A DNA stretch of 14,325 bases from contig JBGPHT010000188.1 in NCBI GenBank assembly GCA_041484525.1, positions 1 through 14,325 on the forward strand. The letters run 5' to 3'. A model generated the notes under the pieces. That model saw only the letters and a program-made list of their open reading frames with translations. It was not told the origin of the DNA and searched no databases. Within the stretch, counting starts at the first letter, position 1, and every line of letters begins with the position of its first letter. Positions 6,178 through 12,564 of this stretch are shown here, in pieces. The position numbers and the translations under genes were made by a program. The DNA is from JBGPHT01 sp041484525. Lineage in GTDB: Bacteria > Acidobacteriota > Terriglobia > Bryobacterales > Bryobacteraceae.

Positions 6178-7494
6178 ATGAAAACTCGCCGGCGCCTCGC
6201 TGCGATGCTGCTGTTGGCCTGCTGTTACGCCGGGGCGGAAGTTCGGTCGCTGACCATTCTGCATACCAACGACGTGCATGCGCGTCTGCTGCCGCTCGAC
6301 ACGCATCTCGGCGGGTTCGCGTATCTGGCCACCGTGATTCGCCGCGAGCGCGCGCATTGCAGCGATTGCATCCTGCTCAATGCGGGCGACCTGGTGCAGG
6401 GTACGCCCGTTTCCACGATTTTTCATGGGTTGCCGGTTTACGAGCTGGGAAATCTGTTCGGGTACGACGCCGCTACGCTCGGCAATCACGAATTCGATTA
6501 CGGCTGGATGCAGGCGCGCAAGTTTATCCAGACGGCAAACTACCCCATCGTCACATCCAACATGGTGGACGCCGCAGGCGAGCCGTTCACGCCGAAACCG
6601 TACGTCATCCTGACCGTCAACAAGCTGCGGGTTGCGGTGCTGGGCGCCATGACCCAGGATTTGCGCACTCTCACCACACCCGTGCTTCTCGGCCAGTGGC
6701 GCGTGCAGCCGCTCGTTGCCACGGTCCGGAAATACGCGGTGGAGCTTCGCGAGAAGGCCGACCTGGTAGTGCTGCTGGCCCACATCACGGCTGCGGAGGA
6801 GGACACGCTCATGGCGCAAGCCCCCGAGATCCCGGTGATGGTGACGGGCCACATCCACACCGGAATTCCGGAAGCGAAATCGCGCGACGGTCGCGTGCTG
6901 GTGCGCGCCAAGGGCTATGGCCAGGAGGTTGGTCGCCTCGAATTGCAAGTGGATACGGAGAAGAAGGCGCCGGTGTCATGGATTTGGAAACACGTGCTGG
7001 TGGATTCGACGAAGGAAGAGCCCGATACAGCCATGGCGCGCCGGGTCAAGCGTTGGGAAGATCAAGTGACGGCGCGCGTGGACCAGCCGCTGGCCGTCGC
7101 CAATCGGAGGTTCGAGAAGCGCGACGTCAAGGTCCTGATCGAGCAGGCGCTGCGCGACCAGACCGGCGCCGATTTCGCCTTCATGAACTACGGCGGCGTC
7201 CGCGATGTCCTGCCCCAGGGCCAGGTGCTGGTGCGCAATATCTGGGACATCATGCCCTTCGACAACAGGGTGGTGGTGGGAACGTTTAAGGGCCGCGACC
7301 TGCCGGCCGTGGTGGTGGGCACGCGCACGGTGGAGCCTGCCCGCGACTACACTCTCGCGGTGAGCGATTTCACCGCCGCCAACCAGGGGACCAACGAGAA
7401 CCTCCGGAGCGCCGGCCTGCAGTTTCCCGACGACGTGGGCCTAATGCGCGACATCCTGGTCGACTGGTTCCGCAAGAAAAAAGTTATCGAGTGA
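6178..7494 (+). CDS. Periplasmic 5'-nucleotidase/UDP-sugar hydrolase family protein
   Basis: A 438-residue exported metallophosphoesterase. The ATG at 6178 is preferred over the TTG just before it because it opens a standard signal peptide (MKTRRRLAAMLLLACCYAGA, residues 1-20). The LLAC segment is a poor lipobox, so lipidation is possible but doubtful. The calcineurin-like catalytic domain shows the di-metal ligands in order: D32 and H34 (NDVH), D71 (NAGD), N103 and H104 (GNHE), H202, and H225/H227 (GHIH). The C-terminal nucleotide-binding domain (~300-438) has NYGGVRDVLPQG at 337-348 and DIMPFDN at 357-363, as in UshA-type enzymes. It should hydrolyse 5'-nucleotides or UDP-sugars outside the cytoplasm for nucleoside and phosphate salvage. 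It is divergent from the kdsD-like gene and stands 63 bp before isocitrate dehydrogenase. Confidence 0.9.
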   Translation: MKTRRRLAAMLLLACCYAGAEVRSLTILHTNDVHARLLPLDTHLGGFAYLATVIRRERAHCSDCILLNAGDLVQGTPVSTIFHGLPVYELGNLFGYDAATLGNHEFDYGWMQARKFIQTANYPIVTSNMVDAAGEPFTPKPYVILTVNKLRVAVLGAMTQDLRTLTTPVLLGQWRVQPLVATVRKYAVELREKADLVVLLAHITAAEEDTLMAQAPEIPVMVTGHIHTGIPEAKSRDGRVLVRAKGYGQEVGRLELQVDTEKKAPVSWIWKHVLVDSTKEEPDTAMARRVKRWEDQVTARVDQPLAVANRRFEKRDVKVLIEQALRDQTGADFAFMNYGGVRDVLPQGQVLVRNIWDIMPFDNRVVVGTFKGRDLPAVVVGTRTVEPARDYTLAVSDFTAANQGTNENLRSAGLQFPDDVGLMRDILVDWFRKKKVIE

Positions 7495-7538
7495 GGTTGG
7501 CGCCGGCTCGGTTCTGTTGCGTGGTCTGCAGCATTCCT

Positions 7539-7551
7539 ATACCCTGGGTAT
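7539..7551. promoter_or_regulatory. Palindrome ATACCC-T-GGGTAT just before icd
   Basis: A perfect 6-bp inverted repeat around a single T ends six bases before the ATG of isocitrate dehydrogenase. The leader has no recognisable Shine-Dalgarno sequence, so this palindrome occupies the place a ribosome site would be. It could be an operator or a small hairpin affecting initiation. About three such 6+1 palindromes are expected by chance in a window this size, so the position is the main argument. Confidence 0.3.
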
Positions 7552-7557
7552 TCCTCT

Positions 7558-9006
7558 ATGCCAACGAAAATCCCTATCACCGTCGCACACGGCGACGGCA
7601 TCGGACCGGAAATCATGCGTGCCACGCTCCAGATTCTGGAGGCGGCCGGCGCGGCGCTTGAAATCGAGACCATCGAGATTGGAGAAAAGGTCTATCTGCG
7701 CGGCAACAGCTCGGGAATCGAACCGAGCTCCTGGGACTCGCTGCTGCGCACCAAGGTCTTCCTGAAGGCCCCCATCACCACGCCGCAGGGAGGTGGGTTC
7801 AAGAGTCTGAACGTCACCACGCGCAAGACGCTGGGGCAGTACGCCAACGTGCGGCCGTGCGTTTCTTACCACCCGTTCATCGATACCAAGCATCCCAATA
7901 TGGACGTGGTGATCGTGCGCGAAAACGAAGAGGACCTCTACGCGGGCATCGAGTATCAGTTGAGCCCCGAAGTGACTTCGTGCATCAAACTGATCTCGCG
8001 GCCGGGCAGCGAGAAGATCGTGCGCTACGCCTTCGAATACGCGCGGCTGCACAACCGCAAGAAGGTCACCTGCTTCACCAAAGACAACATCATGAAGATG
8101 ACCGACGGTCTCTTCCACAAGGTCTTCGAGGAGATCTCGGCGGAGTATCCGGACATCGAGAAGGAACATTGGATCGTGGATATCGGCGCCGCCAAACTGG
8201 CGGACACGCCGGAGGCGTTCGACGTCATCGTGATGCCGAATCTGTACGGCGATATTCTCTCCGATGTGGCGGCGCAGATCGCCGGTTCGGTGGGGCTCGC
8301 GGGGTCGGCCAATATCGGCGAGAAGTGCGCCATGTTCGAAGCCATCCACGGATCGGCGCCGCGGCGCGCGGGGCAGAACCTGGCGAACCCGTCGGGACTG
8401 CTGCTGGGCGCGGTGCTCATGCTGGTGCATATCAACGAGGCGGAGGCTGCCGGGCGCGTGCACAACGCGTGGCTGCGCACGATTGAGGATGGCGTCCACA
8501 CCTACGACGTCTATACCGAGGGCGTGAGCACCCGGAAGGTGGGGACGAAGGAGTTCGCCTGCGCCGTGATCGAGCGCCTGGGGCAGAAGCCCAACCGCCT
8601 GAAGCCGGTGGTGTACGGCAAACGGAAGGACGAGCCGGCGGCGGCGCGCAAGAGTCCGGCTGCTGCGGCGCCTACCACGATGGAGCTGAAGGGCGTGGAC
8701 GTATTCGTCTACTGGCCTTCGCGCAGTCCGGACCAGTTGGCGGCGGCGGTCGGCAAGGCGGCGGGCGACGGGCTCAGCCTGCAGATGATCGACAACCGCG
8801 GCGTGAAGGTGTGGCCGGCCGGGCGCGCCGAGACCTTCTGTGTCGACAGTTTCCGCTGCCGCTTCCAGGCCGAGGGCGCGACGGACATGAACCGCGTGCT
8901 GGCGCTGCTCCAGCGCGTGTCGGATGCGGGGATCGAGATTGCCGTCACGCAGTCGCTCCGGAGCTTCAACGGGGTGACGGGCTTTACCCTGGCCCAGGGT
9001 GAATAG
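7558..9006 (+). CDS. icd: NADP-type isocitrate dehydrogenase with C-terminal extension domain
   Basis: A 482-residue cytoplasmic TCA-cycle enzyme converting isocitrate to 2-oxoglutarate and CO2. Visible: HGDGIGPEIM near the N-terminus; the substrate loop KSLNVTTRK at 82-90 and YANVRP just after; ENEEDLYAGIEY; and the metal-binding signature NLYGDILSD at 228-236 (D232, D236). HGSAPRRAG starts at H264. Arg-Arg at 269-270, where the E. coli NADP enzyme has Lys-Tyr and NAD enzymes have Asp-Ile, favours NADP; that is inference. After an Ala-rich linker (~355-373) comes a ~108-residue domain (from about 375: GVDVFVYWP, MIDNRGVKVWP, CRFQ, GFTLAQGE). It resembles the extra C-terminal domain of the Thermus/Rickettsia-type enzyme, which is longer than the ~415-residue E. 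coli form. It ends 3 bp before purE. No Shine-Dalgarno site is seen. Confidence 0.95.
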   Translation: MPTKIPITVAHGDGIGPEIMRATLQILEAAGAALEIETIEIGEKVYLRGNSSGIEPSSWDSLLRTKVFLKAPITTPQGGGFKSLNVTTRKTLGQYANVRPCVSYHPFIDTKHPNMDVVIVRENEEDLYAGIEYQLSPEVTSCIKLISRPGSEKIVRYAFEYARLHNRKKVTCFTKDNIMKMTDGLFHKVFEEISAEYPDIEKEHWIVDIGAAKLADTPEAFDVIVMPNLYGDILSDVAAQIAGSVGLAGSANIGEKCAMFEAIHGSAPRRAGQNLANPSGLLLGAVLMLVHINEAEAAGRVHNAWLRTIEDGVHTYDVYTEGVSTRKVGTKEFACAVIERLGQKPNRLKPVVYGKRKDEPAAARKSPAAAAPTTMELKGVDVFVYWPSRSPDQLAAAVGKAAGDGLSLQMIDNRGVKVWPAGRAETFCVDSFRCRFQAEGATDMNRVLALLQRVSDAGIEIAVTQSLRSFNGVTGFTLAQGE

Positions 9007-9009
9007 CCG

Positions 9010-9498
9010 ATGGCTGAAACGCCGCTGGTGCTGGTGATGATGGGGAGCAAGTCGGACTGGGAGGTCATGCGCCAGGCCGGCGAGGTGCTTATGCGTTTCG
9101 GAGTGGCGCACGAATGCCGCGTGCTGTCGGCGCACCGCACGCCCGCCGCGACCGCGGAGTACGTGAGTGGAGCGGAAGTGCGGGGCGCGGAGGTGATCAT
9201 CGCGGCGGCGGGCGGCGCGGCGCACCTGGCGGGCGTCTGCGCGGCCCACACGCTGCTGCCGGTGCTGGGCGTGCCCATGGAGAGCGATTCCTTGAACGGA
9301 CTGGATTCGCTGCTCTCGACGGTGCAGATGCCGGCCGGGATTCCGGTGGGGACGCTGGCCATCGGTGCGGCGGGCGCACGTAACGCGGCTCTGTTGGCGG
9401 TGGCGATCCTCGCCAACAGCCGTCCGGAACTGAGGGAAAAACTGCGCGAGTTCCGAAGCGAGCAGGCGGAGAAGGTCCTGCGGGAGACGCTACCTTAA
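9010..9498 (+). CDS. purE: N5-carboxyaminoimidazole ribonucleotide mutase PurE
   Basis: A 162-residue class I PurE, normal length, acting in cytoplasmic purine synthesis: it moves the carboxylate of N5-CAIR to C4 to give CAIR. Motifs: MGSKSDWEVM at 11-20, the catalytic SAHRTP at 40-45, GGAAHLAGVCAAHT at 68-81 and VQMPAGIPVGTLAIG at 105-119. The usual HLPG reads HLAG here, a minor change. The ATG lies 3 bp after the icd stop, so the two genes are very likely co-transcribed. The partner purK, often adjacent, is not in the window; PurK supplies the N5-CAIR substrate and must be elsewhere. A nested inverted repeat follows the stop. Confidence 0.95.
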   Translation: MAETPLVLVMMGSKSDWEVMRQAGEVLMRFGVAHECRVLSAHRTPAATAEYVSGAEVRGAEVIIAAAGGAAHLAGVCAAHTLLPVLGVPMESDSLNGLDSLLSTVQMPAGIPVGTLAIGAAGARNAALLAVAILANSRPELREKLREFRSEQAEKVLRETLP

Positions 9499-9499
9499 C

Positions 9500-9536
9500 G
9501 GGCACGGCTGGCAAGCCCCATCGCGGCGGAGTGCCC
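9500..9536 (+). other. Inverted repeat after purE, possible 3'-end hairpin
   Basis: GGGCAC (9500-9505) pairs with GTGCCC (9531-9536), and inside it GGCT (9506-9509) pairs with AGCC (9514-9517). It begins two bases after the purE stop. No T-run follows, so it is not a classic intrinsic terminator. It may stabilise the mRNA end or be chance. Confidence 0.25.
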
Positions 9537-9573
9537 TCCGGCCGCGTGTTATCATGAGTTAGATTAACCTTGT

Positions 9574-9578
9574 GGAGG
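9574..9578 (+). promoter_or_regulatory. GGAGG ribosome binding site of the tatA/B gene
   Basis: GGAGG lies ten bases before the ATG at 9589 and is the clearest Shine-Dalgarno sequence in the window. It fixes the start of the Tat subunit. TATCAT at 9550-9555 could be a -10 box, but no good -35 is seen. Confidence 0.7.
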
Positions 9579-9588
9579 ACGAACATAG

Positions 9589-10077
9589 ATGGGTCCGCTG
9601 GGCTGGCAGGAGACGATTTTCATCTTCTTCCTGGCGCTGATCCTCTTCGGTCCGAAGAAACTACCGGAACTGGGGCGGACGCTGGGAAAAGCCTTGACCG
9701 AATTCCGCCGTGCTTCCAACGAGCTGAAGGCGACATTCGACCGGGAAATGAAGACTCTGGAAGCGGAAACCGAATCGTTGAAGGACGTTACGAATACGTA
9801 CCAGACCGACACGTACAACTACGACTACTCCACGTATGATTCCGGCAACTACGAAGGCGCATACGGAGGGGAGTCTCACGATTCCACCGCTACTCACGAA
9901 ATCACTGCAAGCGCATCCGCACCTCAGGACGCTGAATCACCGTCGGCCGTTCCGCCCGAAGGCACAGTAGCCCACGGCATCGAGACGGCAGCCGTAACCG
10001 GCCACCCCGGGAACCATTCCGGGCATGTTGACGAGGCCGGACATACTACTGCTCCGACGGCTGAATCCAAAGCGTAA
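9589..10077 (+). CDS. tatA/tatB: Sec-independent translocase subunit TatA/TatB
   Basis: A 162-residue inner-membrane component of the twin-arginine system, which exports folded proteins. It has one N-terminal membrane helix (~7-20, ETIFIFFLALILF), the hinge FGPKKLPELGR at 20-30, and an amphipathic/coiled helix to about 66 (LTEFRRASNELKATFDREMKTLEAE). The polar residue at position 8 is Glu, as in E. coli TatB, where TatA has Gln. The RxxNEL helix is also TatB-like, but the FGPKKLP hinge is common in TatA as well, so TatB or a dual-function TatA/B is possible. From about 70 comes a low-complexity tail: a Tyr-rich stretch (YQTDTYNYDYSTYDSGNY, 71-88), then a His/Ser/Ala/Pro-rich end, probably disordered. 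tatC follows 3 bp downstream. No second TatA-type gene is in the window. Confidence 0.88.
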   Translation: MGPLGWQETIFIFFLALILFGPKKLPELGRTLGKALTEFRRASNELKATFDREMKTLEAETESLKDVTNTYQTDTYNYDYSTYDSGNYEGAYGGESHDSTATHEITASASAPQDAESPSAVPPEGTVAHGIETAAVTGHPGNHSGHVDEAGHTTAPTAESKA

Positions 10078-10080
10078 CGA

Positions 10081-11121
10081 ATGAATCCCGAAGATCCGAA
10101 AGGGGACGGAGTTCCCCAAAGCGGCACGTCCGCCGAGACCATCACGCCTGAAGTGGCGATCGAGAAGGTTCGATCCCGTTTCGGAGGGGGAGGCAGGAAG
10201 CCTCCTCCTCCCTCTTCCGGCAACGGCGACGGGGACGCGGACGAGGATGGGATGCTGCGCATGTCGTTCCTCGATCATCTGGAGGAGTTGCGATCGCGCA
10301 TCATCAAGGCGCTGATCGGAATCGCAGTCGCGTTTCTGCTGAGCCTCACCTATTGCAACCAGCTATGGAAGATCATCGCCCAGCCTGCCGTCGTGGCCCT
10401 GAGGACCTTGGGTTACGATCCGCCGACCCTGGTGCAGATTTCCTCCATGGACGCGTTCAACATCGTTTGGGTCAAACTGCCGATCCTGTGCGCGATCTTT
10501 CTGGCATCGCCCTGGGTGTTGTACCAGGTATGGGGCTTCATCGCGCCCGGACTTTATCGCCGCGAGAGAAAGTGGGCGGTTCCATTCGTGCTCAGCTCCG
10601 CCGGATTGTTCATCGGCGGCGGCCTGTTCGCCTACTTTGTGGTGTTTCGCTTCGGGCTGACGTTTTTGTTGGGGCTGACTAAGGGGCTGTATGTGGTCCC
10701 CATGCTCTCGATGACGGATTACTTCGATCTGTTCGTGAACGTGATGCTCGGAGTAGGATTAGTATTCGAACTGCCGGTCATTATTTTCTTCCTGACTCTA
10801 CTTAGAATTCTCAATCCGCTCTGGCTGCTCGGCCACAGCCGCTACGCGATTCTCGGCATCTTCATCGCGGCCGCGATCATCACGCCCACGCCCGATGTCT
10901 TCAACCTGATGCTGTTCGCGACGCCGATGTGTGTCTTGTTTTATGTCGGTATTTTCGCCAGCTACCTGCTGGTACTGCATCGCGAAAATCGCCGCTTCCC
11001 GTGGGGCAAGGTGATTACCATCGTTATGTTAGTACTACTTCTTTTGGTGGGTTTGTTATACCTGGCTACTACCAGATTCGGGTTCAAACTGGTACCACAT
11101 TGGCCATTTCTGACGCGGTAG
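10081..11121 (+). CDS. tatC: Sec-independent translocase subunit TatC
   Basis: A 346-residue polytopic membrane protein that recognises the twin-arginine signal. The TatC core starts at ~61 with SFLDHLEELRSRI. SPWVLYQVWGFIAPGLYRRER (143-163) carries the conserved Glu162, matching E. coli E103. FAYFVVF is at 183-189 and VFELP with Glu230 (E. coli E170) at 228-232. TPTPDVFN (268-275) lies in the last conserved loop. Six core helices can be assigned. Two departures from E. coli: a ~60-residue acidic/Gly/Pro-rich N-terminal extension (PPPPSSGNGDGDADEDG at 41-57), and an extra hydrophobic segment VITIVMLVLLLLVGLLYLAT (311-330). The latter would be a seventh helix and is encoded by unusually many TTA/CTA/CTT codons. 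Start: ATG 3 bp after the previous stop; ATG codons at residues 58 and 61 are alternatives and would give a standard-length N-terminus. Confidence 0.95.
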   Translation: MNPEDPKGDGVPQSGTSAETITPEVAIEKVRSRFGGGGRKPPPPSSGNGDGDADEDGMLRMSFLDHLEELRSRIIKALIGIAVAFLLSLTYCNQLWKIIAQPAVVALRTLGYDPPTLVQISSMDAFNIVWVKLPILCAIFLASPWVLYQVWGFIAPGLYRRERKWAVPFVLSSAGLFIGGGLFAYFVVFRFGLTFLLGLTKGLYVVPMLSMTDYFDLFVNVMLGVGLVFELPVIIFFLTLLRILNPLWLLGHSRYAILGIFIAAAIITPTPDVFNLMLFATPMCVLFYVGIFASYLLVLHRENRRFPWGKVITIVMLVLLLLVGLLYLATTRFGFKLVPHWPFLTR

Positions 11122-11147
11122 TGTTTTTTCGTGGAAACAGTTACCGC
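11115..11147 (+). other. Stem-loop overlapping the tatC stop codon
   Basis: GCGGTA (11115-11120) pairs with TACCGC (11142-11147), and inside it TGTTT (11122-11126) pairs with AAACA (11135-11139) around an eight-base loop. The TAG stop (11119-11121) lies in the stem. The T-run is inside the hairpin rather than after it, so this is not a standard rho-independent terminator. It could mark or protect the 3' end of the tat mRNA. Confidence 0.4.
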
Positions 11148-11208
11148 AATCGATGTAACATCAGGTTGACCGCAGGTTCGGGGCGGTCTTCTCGATTTAC
11201 AGACTGCG

Positions 11209-11439
11209 ATGGACCTCTACAAAGCGATACAAGATTTGTACGCCGAGAAAGAAAAACTGGAGCGTGTCATTGCCTCGCTCGAGGAACTGCAGCGCACCGC
11301 GGGTAGCCTGCCGCCACTGCCAAAAGGGGCCAATCGTCGCGGCCGGAAATCGATGGGCTCCCCTGAGCGGCTGGAAGTTTCCGAACGGATGAAAAAATAC
11401 TGGGCCGGCCGGCGCAAGCGGCAGCCGGAACCGAGCTAG
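11209..11439 (+). CDS. Small coiled-coil protein with basic GRK...RMKKYWAxRR tail
   Basis: A 76-residue protein without an assigned function. Residues 1-30 (MDLYKAIQDLYAEKEKLERV, then IASLEELQRT) form an amphipathic, probably dimerising helix. A Pro/Gly-rich linker follows (31-41). The C-terminus is strongly basic: RRGRKSMGSPERLEVSERMK, then KYWAGRRKRQ. The pattern GRK-S-M-[acidic/Arg]-S-RMK-YWA-RR resembles a motif in many small acidobacterial and other bacterial proteins, and loosely the NUMOD3/AT-hook kind of DNA-binding segment. A coiled coil plus basic tail is an H-NS-like plan, so a nucleic-acid-binding role is a reasonable guess, not a demonstrated one. It lies 87 bp downstream of tatC, same strand. 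No Shine-Dalgarno sequence is visible. Codon bias and low-complexity-free sequence support a real gene. Confidence 0.6.
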   Translation: MDLYKAIQDLYAEKEKLERVIASLEELQRTAGSLPPLPKGANRRGRKSMGSPERLEVSERMKKYWAGRRKRQPEPS

Positions 11440-11482
11440 TATTTGGACTCCTGAGCGCGGGTTGGGATCGCGGCGGGATTTT

Positions 11483-12193
11483 TCATTTCTTGAAGAACCA
11501 GAGCCAGTAATACTGGCTGCCTTGCCCGTGTTGAAAGCGAAGTTCGAAGCCGCAGTTCTCCGCCATCTCCCGTGCCTCGCGTTCATTGAAGGGCACGCCC
11601 ACCCAGCTATCCAGCGGCTCCGACTCGACGCGCTCGCAGCCTTGTACCTGGAATTTGAAAAGGCCGCCCGGGCGCAACAGCGAGTGCACTTCGCGCACGT
11701 AGTTCTCCACGATTCGCCGGCTCGGAATGTGCTGGAAAACCATAAATGAGAACGCGAAATCGAACTCGAGCCGGGCGGCGCGGCGGAGGTCCCACCACGG
11801 CCGGCGATAGAGGCACGAGAGGTCCTTGCCGTTGTTGCGGAAGACGTGGGCGTTGGGAAAGCCGGCCACCGTGCGCCGGGCCTGCCGCACCATTTCGGTG
11901 CTGATATCGACGGCGTAGATCTCGCCGAAGAAGCGGGCGAACGCGCGTGTGACGCGGCCGGCGCCGCAGCCGATTTCGAGCACCCGGACCTGCTTGGGAT
12001 CTTTGCCCTGGCAGATGTTGGTGAGGTCGTCGAGGATCTCTTCTTTGAGGGTCAGCTCGCCCGATTCATAGAACTCTTCGTCGGACCAGCTCTCCTGGCC
12101 GGTGACCACGAAATGACGCGCGTTCTCGCGCGCGCGGCGGTCCCAATCGCGCCGCATCCGAAGCAATTGTCGAGTGAACTCCAAGCCTGCCAT
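11483..12193 (-). CDS. Class I SAM-dependent methyltransferase
   Basis: A 236-residue Rossmann-fold methyltransferase, normal length for a single-domain enzyme. Motif I is VLEIGCGAGR at 71-80. The acidic residue that holds the SAM ribose is D96 in YAVDIS (93-98). The motif IV region is FDFAFSFMVFQHI at 144-156, and the post-motif is LLRPGGLF at 172-179. The N-terminal ~65 residues (WDRRARENARHFV, ESWSDEEFYESGE) are typical of methyltransferases acting on small or lipid/sugar-type substrates. The substrate cannot be predicted. There is no Shine-Dalgarno site; a TACAAT box ends seven bases before the ATG. It is divergent from tRNA-Ala (28-bp gap) and convergent with the 76-residue basic protein (43-bp gap). 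Confidence 0.85.
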   Translation of the reverse strand: MAGLEFTRQLLRMRRDWDRRARENARHFVVTGQESWSDEEFYESGELTLKEEILDDLTNICQGKDPKQVRVLEIGCGAGRVTRAFARFFGEIYAVDISTEMVRQARRTVAGFPNAHVFRNNGKDLSCLYRRPWWDLRRAARLEFDFAFSFMVFQHIPSRRIVENYVREVHSLLRPGGLFKFQVQGCERVESEPLDSWVGVPFNEREAREMAENCGFELRFQHGQGSQYYWLWFFKK

Positions 12194-12197
12194 CTGA

Positions 12198-12206
12198 TAT
12201 ATTGTA
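12198..12206. promoter_or_regulatory. Overlapping divergent -10-like boxes between methyltransferase and tRNA-Ala
   Basis: On the minus strand TACAAT (12206-12201) sits seven bases before the methyltransferase ATG. On the plus strand TATATT (12198-12203) lies 18 bases before the tRNA and has a weak TGAACT -35-like hexamer 17 bp upstream (12175-12180). The two boxes share bases, so RNA polymerase could not fire both at once. Confidence 0.35.
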
Positions 12207-12221
12207 GTTATCTGAACACGT

Positions 12222-12297
12222 GGGCGGCTAGCTCAGTTGGGAGAGCGCTGCGTTCGCAATGCAGAGGTCGGGGGTTCGACCCCCCCGCCGTCCACCA
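12222..12297 (+). tRNA. tRNA-Ala (anticodon CGC)
   Basis: A complete 76-base cloverleaf. The acceptor stem GGGCGGC pairs with GCCGTCC, including the G3-U70 wobble that identifies alanine tRNAs. The D arm is GCTC...GAGC. The anticodon arm is CTGCG-TTCGCAA-TGCAG with CGC at the anticodon position, reading GCG alanine codons. The variable loop is AGGTC, and the T arm GGGGG-TTCGACC-CCCCC. The discriminator is A at 12294 and CCA is encoded (12295-12297). GCG codons are frequent in the surrounding genes, consistent with a dedicated CGC tRNA. Confidence 0.97.
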
Positions 12298-12393
12298 TTC
12301 AAAACCCGCAACGTTGTCTTCCCGCCCCTTTTGTTACGAAATCTTGACAACCCGCGCATGGCAATTCCGGGCGTCCGGCCGCACACTGTCAGC

Positions 12394-12546
12394 ATGGGAG
12401 AGGCAATTGTGGCCGGCTTGCTGGCGGCGGCATTGGGCGTGGCTTGGGGAACCCACCGGGACGCTAGAGGGCGCAGGGAGCGGGCCCGCTGCGAAGAACA
12501 GCAGGCGCATTGGCTGATGAGGGCCATTCACACGCACGCGCTGTAG
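12394..12546 (+). CDS. Possible 50-residue small membrane protein
   Basis: ATG at 12394 opens MGEAIVAGLLAAALGVAWGT followed by a basic/charged tail (HRDARGRRERARCEEQQAHW) and ends at TAG 12544-12546. A single N-terminal hydrophobic helix with positive charge after it would make a small inner-membrane protein. A perfect TTGACA lies at 12344-12349, but no fitting -10 box is seen and there is no clear Shine-Dalgarno site. It fills an otherwise empty 267-bp stretch after the tRNA. No family is recognised; it may be a chance frame in GC-rich DNA. Confidence 0.3.
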   Translation: MGEAIVAGLLAAALGVAWGTHRDARGRRERARCEEQQAHWLMRAIHTHAL

Positions 12547-12564
12547 CCGCCTCGAGGCGCGCGG

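Noticed and set aside
7537..9249. 570-residue minus-strand open frame across icd and purE
   Set aside because: It lies wholly antisense to two unmistakable enzymes, is rich in Arg and His as expected of GC-rich antisense frames, and shows no motif.
11456..11483. CGCG...CGCG followed by TTTTT as an intrinsic terminator for the 76-residue gene
   Set aside because: Only a 4-bp stem, with six bases between stem and T-run; too weak to call.
12344..12349. Perfect TTGACA as a promoter
   Set aside because: No -10-like hexamer lies 16-18 bp downstream, so I do not call a promoter.
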